NCBI RefSeq assembly: GCF_000152885.1
Contig: NZ_AAMX01000001.1
Coordinates: 217,429 to 281,428 of the forward strand
DNA length: 64,000 nt
Direction: 5' to 3'
DNA from: Idiomarina baltica OS145
GTDB taxonomy: Bacteria; Pseudomonadota; Gammaproteobacteria; Enterobacterales; Alteromonadaceae
The first letter of the stretch is position 1. Every line of letters starts with the position of its first letter. The notes beneath the pieces are model-generated. The model searched no databases. It was not told where the DNA came from and saw only the letters and a list, made by a program, of their open reading frames with translations. A program made the position numbers and the translations under genes. Shown in pieces: positions 8,870-17,458 of this stretch.

Positions 8870-10827
8870 AGATTGGAAAAATTGTTTCGGTAAATTTCAA
8901 TCAATTCCGAGTAAAGATCTCGTCAGAGATAAGAGGTAACTCCGTTAACCTTGCTGGCACTGTGTATTATTTTGGTAATATCGGAAGCTACTTAAAGACA
9001 ACCAACTCGGTGGGTGAGCAGTTAATCTGCGAAGTTATGTCAATTTTTGATAGCGATACCAAACTAGATTCAGCCGCTTATGATTTTGATAGTAATCGTG
9101 AACTACTCTTGAAGCCTATAGGTACAATCACAAGAGATGACCGGTTTAATCTTGGGGTCGGGATCTTCCCCGGAATATATAGTGAAGTAAACGTCGTTAC
9201 ATTCGAGGATATGGAACTAATCCTTCAAACAGGTAAAGATAAAGAGCTAAGCAAAGCAATTCATCAGAGCTTTTTTCTCGGAGAGAGTAAAAACCTGATT
9301 AACTACCCGATAGACATCTCGATCAATTCATTTTTCAATATTCACTCCGCTGTACTCGGTAACTCTGGTAGCGGCAAGTCAAATACAATAGCTCACATAA
9401 TCCAAGAAATTCATAAGAAGAAAAATAACTCTGCTATTGGTTCGCGAATACTAATTTTTGACGTCAACGGCGAGTATAAAAATGCTTTTACAGGACACGA
9501 AATCAGCCCATATATAAAGGTTAGGTTATTAAAGCCAAACATTGAAGCTACTGAAGACGGCGTCGAACCTTTTTACCTTCCTCACTTCTTGATGAATATT
9601 GACGAATGGAGTTCGTTCCTAATGGCTACGGATGCCACCCAACGCCCCTTCTGGGACAAGGTACTTCAGGAAAGTTATAAGTTTTATATGATCGCGACCC
9701 ACGAAGGGGATGATAGGCAAAAGCTCATCAACTACCTCAGATTTAAGATCTGTAATCTAATCCATATACTACAAGCTCAAGGTGACAGTGATACAGCAAT
9801 TATTACTACCGCACAAGGCATACTTTATGGAATTTTAACACTTATAGAGATGGATGATGATCTCCAACGCGCATGTCAGCAGGAAGGTGTGTTACAGGAT
9901 TTACATGACTTGAATGCAAGTTGCACCATCGATTGGGGTAGAAACGATGGCAAGTTAATGAGGGCAGTAGAGTTAGTTGAAAACAGAATTAATAAAGATA
10001 CTCTACGAGAAGTTATGGACTATAGAGCGTCTGGCGAAGAGTATTTCAACTACGAGTTTTTGAAACAGGCAGCGAATCTTACATTATTAGAAGAAGATGC
10101 TAGAGGTAATGGCCGAGTAAGGGAATACACGTCTACGATGATGACACGATTGGATTTTTTCTTGGACAACCCTGATTGCGCTTTCATGCGAAAGTCACCC
10201 GTAGGAGCAACAAATATTGATCAATACCTTGATTGGTTGTGGCAGTCTGATAAAACAGTACCAGAAAAGACTAACATGGTGATTATCGACACCAGCGAGC
10301 TATCAAAGGATGCACTAGAAACATTAACCTCTGTAACCTCAAGGCTTCATTTCACGTCACGGAAAAAACTGAAAGGCTCCGCTAGAAGGGAGAAGCCTAT
10401 ACATCTGGTGCTAGATGAGGCTCATCGCTACATCAAGAAAGATTCTAAGTATCTGCTTCGTGAAAATATATTCGAACAGATTGCGCGAGAGGGTAGAAAA
10501 TACGCATTGTATTTATTGGTGTCATCACAACGCCCCTCAGAGTTGTCTGAAACTGTTTTATCCCAATGCTCAAACTTCATAATCCACCGCATACAAAACG
10601 AGATAGATATGAAGTACGTATACGCCATACTTCCTTACTTTTCAGATGATTTTGCTAACAAGATTAAGCAATCGGTTCCCGGAGAGGCTCTAATATTTGG
10701 TAACTGTGTTTCAATGCCACTTCACGTGCGAGTGAAACAAGCCTACCCAGAACCTAATAGTGAGAATTGCAAAGTTCATGAAGAGTGGTTTAAGCCATTT
10801 CCATCTCCACCACCACAACTGCAATAG
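8866..10827 (+). CDS. herA: HerA-type FtsK-like ATPase/helicase of the defence cassette
   Basis: 653 residues. The N-terminal ~90 residues form a HAS-barrel-like beta domain (KIGKIVSVNFNQF). The DUF87/HerA ATPase core follows: Walker A GNSGSGKS at 165-172, Walker B LVLDEAH near 514-520, then REGRKYALYLLVSSQRPSEL, which carries the sensor and arginine-finger region, and HVRV near the end. HerA proteins are hexameric DNA-translocating ATPases; in defence systems they pair with an effector, here SIR2. It starts on the ATGA overlap with the SIR2 gene. No frame damage. The SIR2-HerA pair matches a known anti-phage arrangement; that it protects this host is inferred. Confidence 0.88.
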   Translation: MKIGKIVSVNFNQFRVKISSEIRGNSVNLAGTVYYFGNIGSYLKTTNSVGEQLICEVMSIFDSDTKLDSAAYDFDSNRELLLKPIGTITRDDRFNLGVGIFPGIYSEVNVVTFEDMELILQTGKDKELSKAIHQSFFLGESKNLINYPIDISINSFFNIHSAVLGNSGSGKSNTIAHIIQEIHKKKNNSAIGSRILIFDVNGEYKNAFTGHEISPYIKVRLLKPNIEATEDGVEPFYLPHFLMNIDEWSSFLMATDATQRPFWDKVLQESYKFYMIATHEGDDRQKLINYLRFKICNLIHILQAQGDSDTAIITTAQGILYGILTLIEMDDDLQRACQQEGVLQDLHDLNASCTIDWGRNDGKLMRAVELVENRINKDTLREVMDYRASGEEYFNYEFLKQAANLTLLEEDARGNGRVREYTSTMMTRLDFFLDNPDCAFMRKSPVGATNIDQYLDWLWQSDKTVPEKTNMVIIDTSELSKDALETLTSVTSRLHFTSRKKLKGSARREKPIHLVLDEAHRYIKKDSKYLLRENIFEQIAREGRKYALYLLVSSQRPSELSETVLSQCSNFIIHRIQNEIDMKYVYAILPYFSDDFANKIKQSVPGEALIFGNCVSMPLHVRVKQAYPEPNSENCKVHEEWFKPFPSPPPQLQ

Positions 10828-11095
10828 ACTGTAGTGATTTGCGCATAGAAAACTCTTTTGTTTTAGTTTAGATGAATTTTCTACTAAAACTGCTCCGATT
10901 TTCCGAGAGGGTTACAACTCCAAACAGTAAGCTAAAGGTCATTTTTTGCGTTCACCGATCAAAGGCAGTAAGCGTCACATAAACCACACAACCGGCCAAG
11001 ATAATTGTCGCTGAGATGATTTCGGTGCCACCCGATCACGCGTTTCGGTTTAATCCGATCATTGATTTCGGTCTATCCGAACAGTCTTTGGCGGG

Positions 11096-12664
11096 TCAGT
11101 TTGATTGACCGTTTTTGTCGGCGTTGATGTGCCAGGGCAGCAGTTGGTCGAGGTCATCACCGTCGTTGAGTAGCGGCAGTTGCTCGAACAACATCATGAG
11201 ATAGTCGACCGGCATCAGGCCGTTGGCCTTGGCGGTTTCGACCATGCTGTACAGGATAGCGCTGGCCTGCGCGCCGCCTCGTGAGTTTGAGAACAGCCAG
11301 GCTTTGCGACCGATAACGAACGGTTTTATTGCGCGCTCGGCACGGTTGTTATCGATATTAACGTGGCCGTCATGCAGGTAAACCTGCAGTTTGTCCCATT
11401 GTTTAAGCGTGTAATGGATGGCTTTGCCGAGCAGTGACTGCGGGTTGACCTGCAGCGCCGACTTATCCAACCAGGTTTTTAGCTTGTCCATCACAGGTTG
11501 TGCTAAGGCGGTGCGTTTTTCCTGCTTTTGCACCGGGCAGGCGTCTTTGATTTTCTGCTCAACGCCGTACAGTTTCTGGATAAAGCTCAGCGCCTGGTCG
11601 GCTTTGCCGCTTTTGCCTTTACCTTGTACGGTTTTGGCTTCAATAAACTTACGACGGGCATGCGCCCAGCAACCGGCCAGCCGGGCGCCGGTTTGCTCAT
11701 AGCCCTGATAGCCGTCCACCTGCAGTGGACCGCAATAGTCAGCTAAAAACGCAGCGGGGTGGGCGCCACCGCGCCCGTCCTGGTAATCATACAGCACGAT
11801 ATTCGGTGATTTATCCGGCCTCGGCTTATCGGTGCCACAGCCGTAAACCCACATGTAGCATTTGGATTTATCCACATCGAGCACGTTTAAGGTCGTCTCG
11901 TCAGCCCAGAGAGCCGGTTGTTTTAGCAGGATGTCGTGCATGCGCTGATAAAGCGGCCGCAGTTTGTCGCTGACGGTCAACATCCAGCGACTCATGGTCT
12001 GGCGACTCAGCTCGATGCCGTATTGTTTGAACATCGCTTCCTGACGATACAGCGGCAACCCGAACTGGAACTTGGCGCTGATGATTTGTGCCAGCAAGCT
12101 CGGCGTTGCGATGCTCTTGGGCAGTAGGCTCGGTTTAACCAGTGCGATTTTGACAGCGGTTTGTGTGCCGTGCTTTTCGCAGGCGCGGCAGCTGTATTTC
12201 GGGCGTACATGGCGCACCACCCGGCTGGTGGCCGGGATAAATTCCAGCTCTTCGCTGGTTTCCTCGCCCATACGGTGCAAGTCATGGCCACAACAGTCAC
12301 AGACTTTGTCTTCGTCTGCGATATCGTGCAACACCTCTTCGCGCGGCAATGATTCATCAATACGCGGGCGGCGCGGTTTTTTACGGGTGTAGGTAACGGT
12401 TTGCTCTGCGGCTACTTCTTCCGCTGTCGGCTCAAGAGCCTCTTCAAGCTCGTTAAACAATTCACCCTGACCGGGCAGCCCTTCGCTACTGGCACCGAAG
12501 CGTTTTTGCACCAACAGTTGCCACTGCTCTCTCAGGTAATCGAGTTGATGTTGCAAACGCGACTTCTCAGCCTGCTCTGTTTGCAGCTGAGATTGCATGT
12601 CGAGAACCATCTTTTTCAGGCTCTCAACATCATCCGGGAGTGTGTTTGCATCGCTCGTTTTCAT
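11096..12664 (-). CDS. tnpC: IS66-family transposase TnpC
   Basis: 522 residues. N-terminal leucine-zipper-like coiled coil (~8-55), a linker with a QKRFGASSE box, and a zinc-finger region with CDCCGHDLHRMG and CRACEKHGTQ. The DDE domain includes LWADETTLNVLD, VDGYQGYEQTG, and INNRAERAIKPFVIGRKAW with the essential Glu. Full length for the family. It is third in the tnpA-tnpB-tnpC order, 114 bases after tnpB. Confidence 0.95.
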   Translation of the reverse strand: MKTSDANTLPDDVESLKKMVLDMQSQLQTEQAEKSRLQHQLDYLREQWQLLVQKRFGASSEGLPGQGELFNELEEALEPTAEEVAAEQTVTYTRKKPRRPRIDESLPREEVLHDIADEDKVCDCCGHDLHRMGEETSEELEFIPATSRVVRHVRPKYSCRACEKHGTQTAVKIALVKPSLLPKSIATPSLLAQIISAKFQFGLPLYRQEAMFKQYGIELSRQTMSRWMLTVSDKLRPLYQRMHDILLKQPALWADETTLNVLDVDKSKCYMWVYGCGTDKPRPDKSPNIVLYDYQDGRGGAHPAAFLADYCGPLQVDGYQGYEQTGARLAGCWAHARRKFIEAKTVQGKGKSGKADQALSFIQKLYGVEQKIKDACPVQKQEKRTALAQPVMDKLKTWLDKSALQVNPQSLLGKAIHYTLKQWDKLQVYLHDGHVNIDNNRAERAIKPFVIGRKAWLFSNSRGGAQASAILYSMVETAKANGLMPVDYLMMLFEQLPLLNDGDDLDQLLPWHINADKNGQSN

Positions 12665-12778
12665 GGGGGCTATTATACCCCAAAAATACCGTCGAAGCCG
12701 TTGTTTTAGCGGGTTTACTTAGACCAATTCGTGATCGTAAAACGGTTTTTATGCAGGATCTTTATAAGCCGTTTTCGA

Positions 12779-13135
12779 TCAGATGGTGGCACTAAAATGC
12801 AATGGCTGATGGCCTTTCATCAGGGTAATATCGAGGCCCTCGAGCAACCACTGCCATTGCTGTGCGCTTAAATTAAGGACATCGCCTTTTACCTTGCGCG
12901 GCCATTTAAACTTATTCTTTTCCAACCGCTTATACCAAAGACAAAAACCGGTTTTGTCCCAGTAAAGCGCCCGGACTTTATCGCGCCGGCGGTTGCAGAA
13001 CACAAACACGGCACCGCTGAACGGCGAGCGGTCCATCTCGGCTTCGACAATAGCACTGAGGCCATTGATGCTCTTGCGAAAATCGACCGGCTGCTTATAC
13101 AAATAAATCGCCGGCGGCTCGACGAACATCTTCAT
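12779..13135 (-). CDS. tnpB: IS66 accessory protein TnpB
   Basis: 118 residues, the classic IS66 Orf2: PVDFRKSINGLSAIVE, GAVFVFCNRRRDKVRALYWD, and KRLEKNKFKWP. Required with TnpA and TnpC for IS66 transposition; the biochemical role is poorly defined. Unrelated to the TnpB nucleases of IS200/IS605. Its start overlaps the tnpA stop by 4 bases. Confidence 0.95.
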   Translation of the reverse strand: MKMFVEPPAIYLYKQPVDFRKSINGLSAIVEAEMDRSPFSGAVFVFCNRRRDKVRALYWDKTGFCLWYKRLEKNKFKWPRKVKGDVLNLSAQQWQWLLEGLDITLMKGHQPLHFSATI

Positions 13136-13431
13136 ACGCTGAGGGCTTTGACCAGCTCAGCCACCCAGCGGGGCGATACCGACATCGGCAATACTAACTG
13201 CGCATCGCCGACGCGAACCTGCATGGCCGCTGTGGATGCCGGCGACGACTCAGTCGCCACCCGTGCAAAACCGGTACTCTCGGTTTCCTGCTGCAACTGA
13301 CGGCGGCGCTGACTAAAATAGTCCGGATTAATCCCCCGGGCTTCACAAAACGCCTTGCGGCTTAGCCCGCTTTGCTCGAATTCATCAATTAGCGCCTGCC
13401 ACTGCGCTTTAGAGCGGTATGCTCGACTCAT
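13132..13431 (-). CDS. tnpA: IS66 accessory protein TnpA
   Basis: 99 residues. A helix-turn-helix segment (WQALIDEFEQSGLSRKAFCE, then ARGINPDYFSQRRRQL) followed by a short variable region and the conserved QVRVGDAQLVLP. First gene of the IS66 element, overlapping tnpB by 4 bases. Likely the element-end or target DNA-binding subunit. Confidence 0.93.
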   Translation of the reverse strand: MSRAYRSKAQWQALIDEFEQSGLSRKAFCEARGINPDYFSQRRRQLQQETESTGFARVATESSPASTAAMQVRVGDAQLVLPMSVSPRWVAELVKALSV

Positions 13432-13673
13432 AAATCACCTCGTTGGTTAGAACGTGGCGATAAATTAGGCTATCTGCAAATTGGTGACTAGGCGTGGTTT
13501 GTGCGACGCTTACCAAAGGCAAACTTTATGTGGCACAAATCTGTCACAGATTTGTCACAGCCCTGATCCACCGAAAAGTCAGTCACAACAGCTAACGGTC
13601 ACGCCGAAAAAACAGCAAAGAGAAGAATTTAGAGTAGATACGAAAGGAAGAAAATCGCTGCAGGCCAGGGAAA

Positions 13674-13750
13674 TGGCGCGCCCGACAGGAGTCGAACCTG
13701 TGACCTCCGCCTCCGGAGGGCGGCGCTCTATCCAGCTGAGCTACGGGCGC
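13674..13750 (-). tRNA. tRNA-Arg(CCG)
   Basis: Read on the minus strand it folds as a full cloverleaf: acceptor GCGCCCG/CGGGCGC, D arm GCTC/GAGC, anticodon stem CCGCC/GGCGG with loop CTCCGGA (anticodon CCG), T arm ACAGG/CCTGT with loop TTCGACT, and an encoded CCA (13676-13674). 77 bases. It lies between IS66 and a second, truncated tRNA-Arg. Confidence 0.97.
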
Positions 13751-13793
13751 ATTTCCAAATTTTGACTTCTAACCACTGTGCCTAATTTCCGAA

Positions 13794-13843
13794 TGACCTT
13801 TGCCTCCGGAGGGCAACGCTCTATCCAGCTGAGCTAAGGGTGC
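13794..13843 (-). pseudogene. 5' half of a second tRNA-Arg(CCG)
   Basis: Minus strand, 50 bases: acceptor 5' strand GCACCCT, D arm identical to the neighbour, a fully paired anticodon stem TTGCC/GGCAA with loop CTCCGGA, and variable loop AGGTC. It then diverges; no T arm or 3' acceptor strand follows. The distinct but compensated anticodon stem shows that it derives from a different tRNA-Arg gene, not from copying of the intact one. A break just after the variable loop suits a past integration or recombination at the tRNA. Confidence 0.8.
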
Positions 13844-14059
13844 GCATGCGATAGAAAAGCGAGGGCATTATATGGATTTGGCCGCACGCTGTCCAGCGTT
13901 GACCTTTGGTTCAAGTTCTCAATTTTTTGTTTATAGTTATTTTAGACCCTCTTAAACACGTCGCCTTTTTTAGATGATTGGTCTTATACAGGTTGTTGGT
14001 AGGGTTGGTCGAGATATAGTGCAGGTAGAACACTCTGTCTTTTAATAAAAGGAACCACT

Positions 14060-15595
14060 ATGTCTCTACAAAGAGCGATATCAACGCTTGCTATCTCAGC
14101 GGCGTTGGCTTTGCCGGCGGCGGCAAGCGACTATTTATCCACCAACGTGCGTTTTACAAGTGATAACGCGTCGGCTTCAACGCGGGTTGTTTTTGTGCCT
14201 GAAGATCAATCGATTGCTGTCGAGGGCTGGACTGCCGAGCAGAATCAGGCGGTTGCGCGCGCAGCCCGCATTGAGGCGTTCACCGGTGCGGCATCCCAGC
14301 ACGTCACTTTGATTGCACCAGAAGGTACCCAAGCGGACCACCTGATGCTGGCGGGCGTGGGGAATCCTGCTGAATTATCACGGTTTAATGCTGAAAAGTT
14401 AGGCGCGGCGATTGCGGCAGCGTTAAAACCTGAACTAACGGATGTTGTTTTTGATACTCGGTTAATTGCTAACCCGGGTGTCGCAGCTGAAATCAGTGCA
14501 CAAGTGGCGCATGGTATCGACTTGCGCAACTATCGTTTTGATCGTTACCAGTCTGAGCCCAAAGCGCGCCCGCAGACCACTTATCACTGGGTGACACATT
14601 CACCGCAGGTGGCTGAACGACACTATGAAGATTATCGTGCTATCGCCGAGGGCGTGTTTGTGGCGCGTGATATTACGGCATTACCAGGCAGCGATGGCTA
14701 TCCTGAAGCGATCGTTGAGCTTGCTAAGCAAGCCATGAGCGATTTAGATATTGAGCTCACCATTATCACGCCTGAGCAAGTCAAAGAAATGGGAATGGGC
14801 TTGCTTGAGAGTGTGAGTGCGGGCAGCCAACATGGTTCGTACCTATTAGCAGCGCATTACAAAGGCAGTGATGAGGCGCCGATTGCACTGGTGGGCAAAG
14901 GTAACACCTTTGATACCGGCGGCTACAACCTTAAAACCAACTCATCGTCGATTCTTCGCATGCAAACCGACAAAGCCGGCGCAGGTGCTGTCATTGGCGC
15001 GGTCATGGCACTTGCCAAGCAGCAAGCGCCTGTTAACGTGGTCGCGATTGCCCCTCTTTCGCACAACCTGATTTCGGGTTCAGCAACATTACCGGGGGAT
15101 GTGGTTAAAGCCGGTGACGGTACGCTGGTTGAGATCGCCAATACTGATGCGGAAGGTCGTTTAATTTTAGGTGATGCGAACTGGTACGCGAACGATGTGT
15201 TCAAACCGCGCGCTATCGCTAATATTGCGACATTAACAGGCTCTAAAGTCGGTGCGCTGGGTACCGGTTATGCGGCGATGTTTGCTTCAGCGGATGATCT
15301 TCGTGCCGCTATTATTGAGGCCGGTAAGGTCACGGATGAAAAGGTATGGGAACTCCCATTAGACGGTTATCCCGGTATTATCGACAGCCCGTTAGCCGAT
15401 ATCCGTAATATTGGTTCGCCAGGTACCCAAGCCGGTGCAGCGTTCTTAAAACACTTTGCGGGCGATACGCCGTGGATCCATATTGATATGGCCGCTGATG
15501 CAATGGTCAGTAGCCCAACGGGTATTCACCCGGCAGGTCCGACAGGTTTTGGTGTTCGCTTGCTAACAGAGTGGGTACACCAACTGAATAAATAA
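14060..15595 (+). CDS. Exported leucyl aminopeptidase (M17 family)
   Basis: 511 residues. Residues 1-22 (RAISTLAISAALALPAAAS) are a Sec signal peptide, so the enzyme acts in the periplasm or outside, unlike cytosolic PepA. The catalytic domain has the dizinc motifs: ALVGKGNTFDTGGYNLK, QTDKAGAGAV, and the M17 signature NTDAEGRLILGDA. It releases N-terminal residues, preferring Leu. GGAACC lies before the ATG. Single gene, divergent from the tRNA region and ending at a bidirectional terminator. Secreted M17 peptidases fit a protein-degrading marine life style. Confidence 0.9.
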   Translation: MSLQRAISTLAISAALALPAAASDYLSTNVRFTSDNASASTRVVFVPEDQSIAVEGWTAEQNQAVARAARIEAFTGAASQHVTLIAPEGTQADHLMLAGVGNPAELSRFNAEKLGAAIAAALKPELTDVVFDTRLIANPGVAAEISAQVAHGIDLRNYRFDRYQSEPKARPQTTYHWVTHSPQVAERHYEDYRAIAEGVFVARDITALPGSDGYPEAIVELAKQAMSDLDIELTIITPEQVKEMGMGLLESVSAGSQHGSYLLAAHYKGSDEAPIALVGKGNTFDTGGYNLKTNSSSILRMQTDKAGAGAVIGAVMALAKQQAPVNVVAIAPLSHNLISGSATLPGDVVKAGDGTLVEIANTDAEGRLILGDANWYANDVFKPRAIANIATLTGSKVGALGTGYAAMFASADDLRAAIIEAGKVTDEKVWELPLDGYPGIIDSPLADIRNIGSPGTQAGAAFLKHFAGDTPWIHIDMAADAMVSSPTGIHPAGPTGFGVRLLTEWVHQLNK

Positions 15596-15602
15596 TACAC
15601 AT

Positions 15603-15635
15603 AAAAAAGCACGGCCTCAGTGCCGTGCTTTTTTT
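15603..15635. terminator. Bidirectional terminator between aminopeptidase and serine hydrolase
   Basis: AGCACGGC/GCCGTGCT stem at 15608-15629, with A6 before and T7 after, between convergent genes. Confidence 0.9.
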
Positions 15636-15653
15636 CACCTACTGCCTGTCACA

Positions 15654-17243
15654 CTACTGACGCACCAGCGTCAGGTTATGAAAATCAAAGCTAAAGTCGG
15701 TGAATGGCGCAACCGCTTTCATGGTCGCCTGTTTTATTGAGTCATCCTCGTTCAATTCAAAACGCACATAGGCATCCGCTTCCAGCAAGGGTTCATCCCA
15801 ATGTACGATAAACGTATCACCGTTGTAATGTTCTAAGGTGCCTTTGAGCATCGGGGTATGAGTAAAGTCCAAGCGTAACTCATCGCCTTGCATACGTACC
15901 TCGACATCGCCATACCACGCATCGGTATAAGTGCCCACGTATGCTTGTTGAGCTAACGTGGCGTCTTCTTCAGTGTCGGGTTTGGGTATTTTAAAGTCCG
16001 TTTTGCGTTGCATAAATTGACGATAATTTTCTGACTGCTCTGCAACCCAATCTTGGTCGGGTAGATTAAGTACTTGCTCAAGTGCTTCTTGCGTAATCGC
16101 TGTCAGACCGCCAAAGGCTTGTTGGTTGCTCACCACGGTAATACCGAAATTTTCTTCTGGGATGAGTGTGGTTAATGACAACATGCCCAAGATACCGCCA
16201 CTATGATAAACCTGTTTAACGCCGTGATAGTCTTTTACGAACCAACCTAAGCCATAGCCTTGGAAGAACGTGCCCTGCTCAGCGGCTTTATCCGAAACGC
16301 CAATGGGGGTGGTTAATTGCCACATTTGATGCTGTGACTCGGGCGAAAAGACCTGCTCGCCCGATGGGCTTTTGCCATGCTGTAACTGTGTAATTAACCA
16401 GTTGCCCATGTCATCAACACTTGCGGCCGTTGCGCCCGCGCCGCCAAAGTCTTCAAGAAAATCGAGTGGAAAGCGATGTAATTCGCCGTCCTTCTCGATA
16501 GTACCGACCGCGACATTGTCGTTCGATGCTGGGATGTTAGAAAAGCCAACGACGCTCTCGTCCATGTTGAGCGGCTCGAAGAACGTCTGCTCAATGTAGT
16601 CGGAGTAAGGTACACCGGTGACCTGATGAATAAGTTCGCCTGCTGTTAAAAACATTAAGTTATTGTAGGCAAATTGCGTTCTAAACCCGTGATCCATCGG
16701 CACGTTAGCGAGGCCTGCTATAATCTCATCGACCGATTTATCGGTATTAGGCCAGATCATTAAGTCGCCGGCGCCTAAACCCAAGCCAGAACGGTGGCTG
16801 AGTAAATCACGAATGGTCAGGCGATGGGTCAACTCCGGATCGGATAACTTAAAGTCCGGCAGATAATCAGTGACTTTATCATCCCAATGCAGTTTACCTT
16901 GGTCGACAAGGTGAGCAATCGCGGCAGCCGTAAACGCCTTAGTATGCGAGGCTATACCAAACAAGGTATTTTTGGTGACCGGTTCTTGGCTTTCGATATC
17001 GCGAACGCCGAAGCCTTCGGCTAAAATCACTTTGCCATCTTTTACTGCGACAACGGCAAGCCCAGGGATATTAAACGCCTTAAGCGTTTGCTGCGCCGTA
17101 GTGCGGATCTTTTCATCCAGTGCAACAGTCTGCTGTTGGCTTTGGCTTGTCGCTTCTTTTTTTGTCGTTGTTTGTGGTTCTGAGCAACCTGCAAGCAGCG
17201 CCACACTAATGACGGCACTTAACAAACTGATGCGTGTTTTCAT
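15654..17243 (-). CDS. Beta-lactamase-fold serine hydrolase lipoprotein
   Basis: 529 residues from the ATG at 17243; upstream codons to 17297 lack a sensible N-terminus. MKTRISLLSAVISVALLAGC ends in an LAGC lipobox, so it is a lipoprotein. The beta-lactamase (class C/PBP4*) domain has Ser-x-x-Lys in SHTKAF, Tyr-x-Asn in FAYNNLMF and the HSGG triad element. The C-terminal ~110 residues are a DUF3471-like beta domain. Family members hydrolyse D-peptides or esters; no antibiotic hydrolysis can be claimed. Monocistronic. Confidence 0.88.
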   Translation of the reverse strand: MKTRISLLSAVISVALLAGCSEPQTTTKKEATSQSQQQTVALDEKIRTTAQQTLKAFNIPGLAVVAVKDGKVILAEGFGVRDIESQEPVTKNTLFGIASHTKAFTAAAIAHLVDQGKLHWDDKVTDYLPDFKLSDPELTHRLTIRDLLSHRSGLGLGAGDLMIWPNTDKSVDEIIAGLANVPMDHGFRTQFAYNNLMFLTAGELIHQVTGVPYSDYIEQTFFEPLNMDESVVGFSNIPASNDNVAVGTIEKDGELHRFPLDFLEDFGGAGATAASVDDMGNWLITQLQHGKSPSGEQVFSPESQHQMWQLTTPIGVSDKAAEQGTFFQGYGLGWFVKDYHGVKQVYHSGGILGMLSLTTLIPEENFGITVVSNQQAFGGLTAITQEALEQVLNLPDQDWVAEQSENYRQFMQRKTDFKIPKPDTEEDATLAQQAYVGTYTDAWYGDVEVRMQGDELRLDFTHTPMLKGTLEHYNGDTFIVHWDEPLLEADAYVRFELNEDDSIKQATMKAVAPFTDFSFDFHNLTLVRQ

Positions 17244-17408
17244 ATCTCGTTTCTCTCTCGGCTCGACGTTAATGTAAAGAACTCTATTAAGTACCATAAT
17301 GCCGAGAAAACTTCTATTTCAGCCCTGTATGCCTGCCGTACAACAAATTGAACGATAGCCGATACGTTTTTCTTAAAAGAAAATTAAAATAAGTAGTTGA
17401 CTATGTAA

Positions 17409-17423
17409 TGAGAACAATTATCA
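17409..17423. promoter_or_regulatory. Fur box 1
   Basis: TGAGAACAATTATCA fits the 7-1-7 Fur consensus TGATAATnATTATCA at all but two positions, 35 bases before the TonB-receptor start. Confidence 0.75.
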
Positions 17424-17443
17424 TCTGCGCCACTTATAGAAAA

Positions 17444-17458
17444 TGATAAGGATTCTCA
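17444..17458. promoter_or_regulatory. Fur box 2, over the ribosome site
   Basis: TGATAAGGATTCTCA fits the same 7-1-7 pattern with two mismatches and covers the ribosome site and the first base of the start codon. Two boxes 35 bases apart (start to start) suggest cooperative Fur repression. Confidence 0.65.

Larger units (their letters stand above)
10968..13513 (-). mobile_element. Complete IS66-family insertion sequence
   Basis: The left end begins GTAAGCGTCACATAAACCAC at 10968; the right end, read inward from 13513, begins GTAAGCGTCGCACAAACCAC, 18 of 20 bases identical. The eight bases outside are CAAAGGCA at 10960-10967 and CAAAGGCA at 13514-13521, a perfect 8-bp target duplication as made by IS66. 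Length 2546 bp, with tnpA, tnpB and tnpC on the minus strand. The insertion appears young because the duplication is unmutated. It lies between the HerA gene and the tRNA-Arg. Confidence 0.95.

Noticed and set aside
12779..13135. TnpB as an RNA-guided nuclease
   Set aside because: IS66 TnpB (Orf2) is unrelated to IS200/IS605 TnpB; it has no RuvC motifs.
13481..13765. Open frame containing MARPTGVEPVTSASGG
   Set aside because: This is the familiar false translation of the complementary strand of a tRNA-Arg gene and the region next to it; it runs through 13674-13750.
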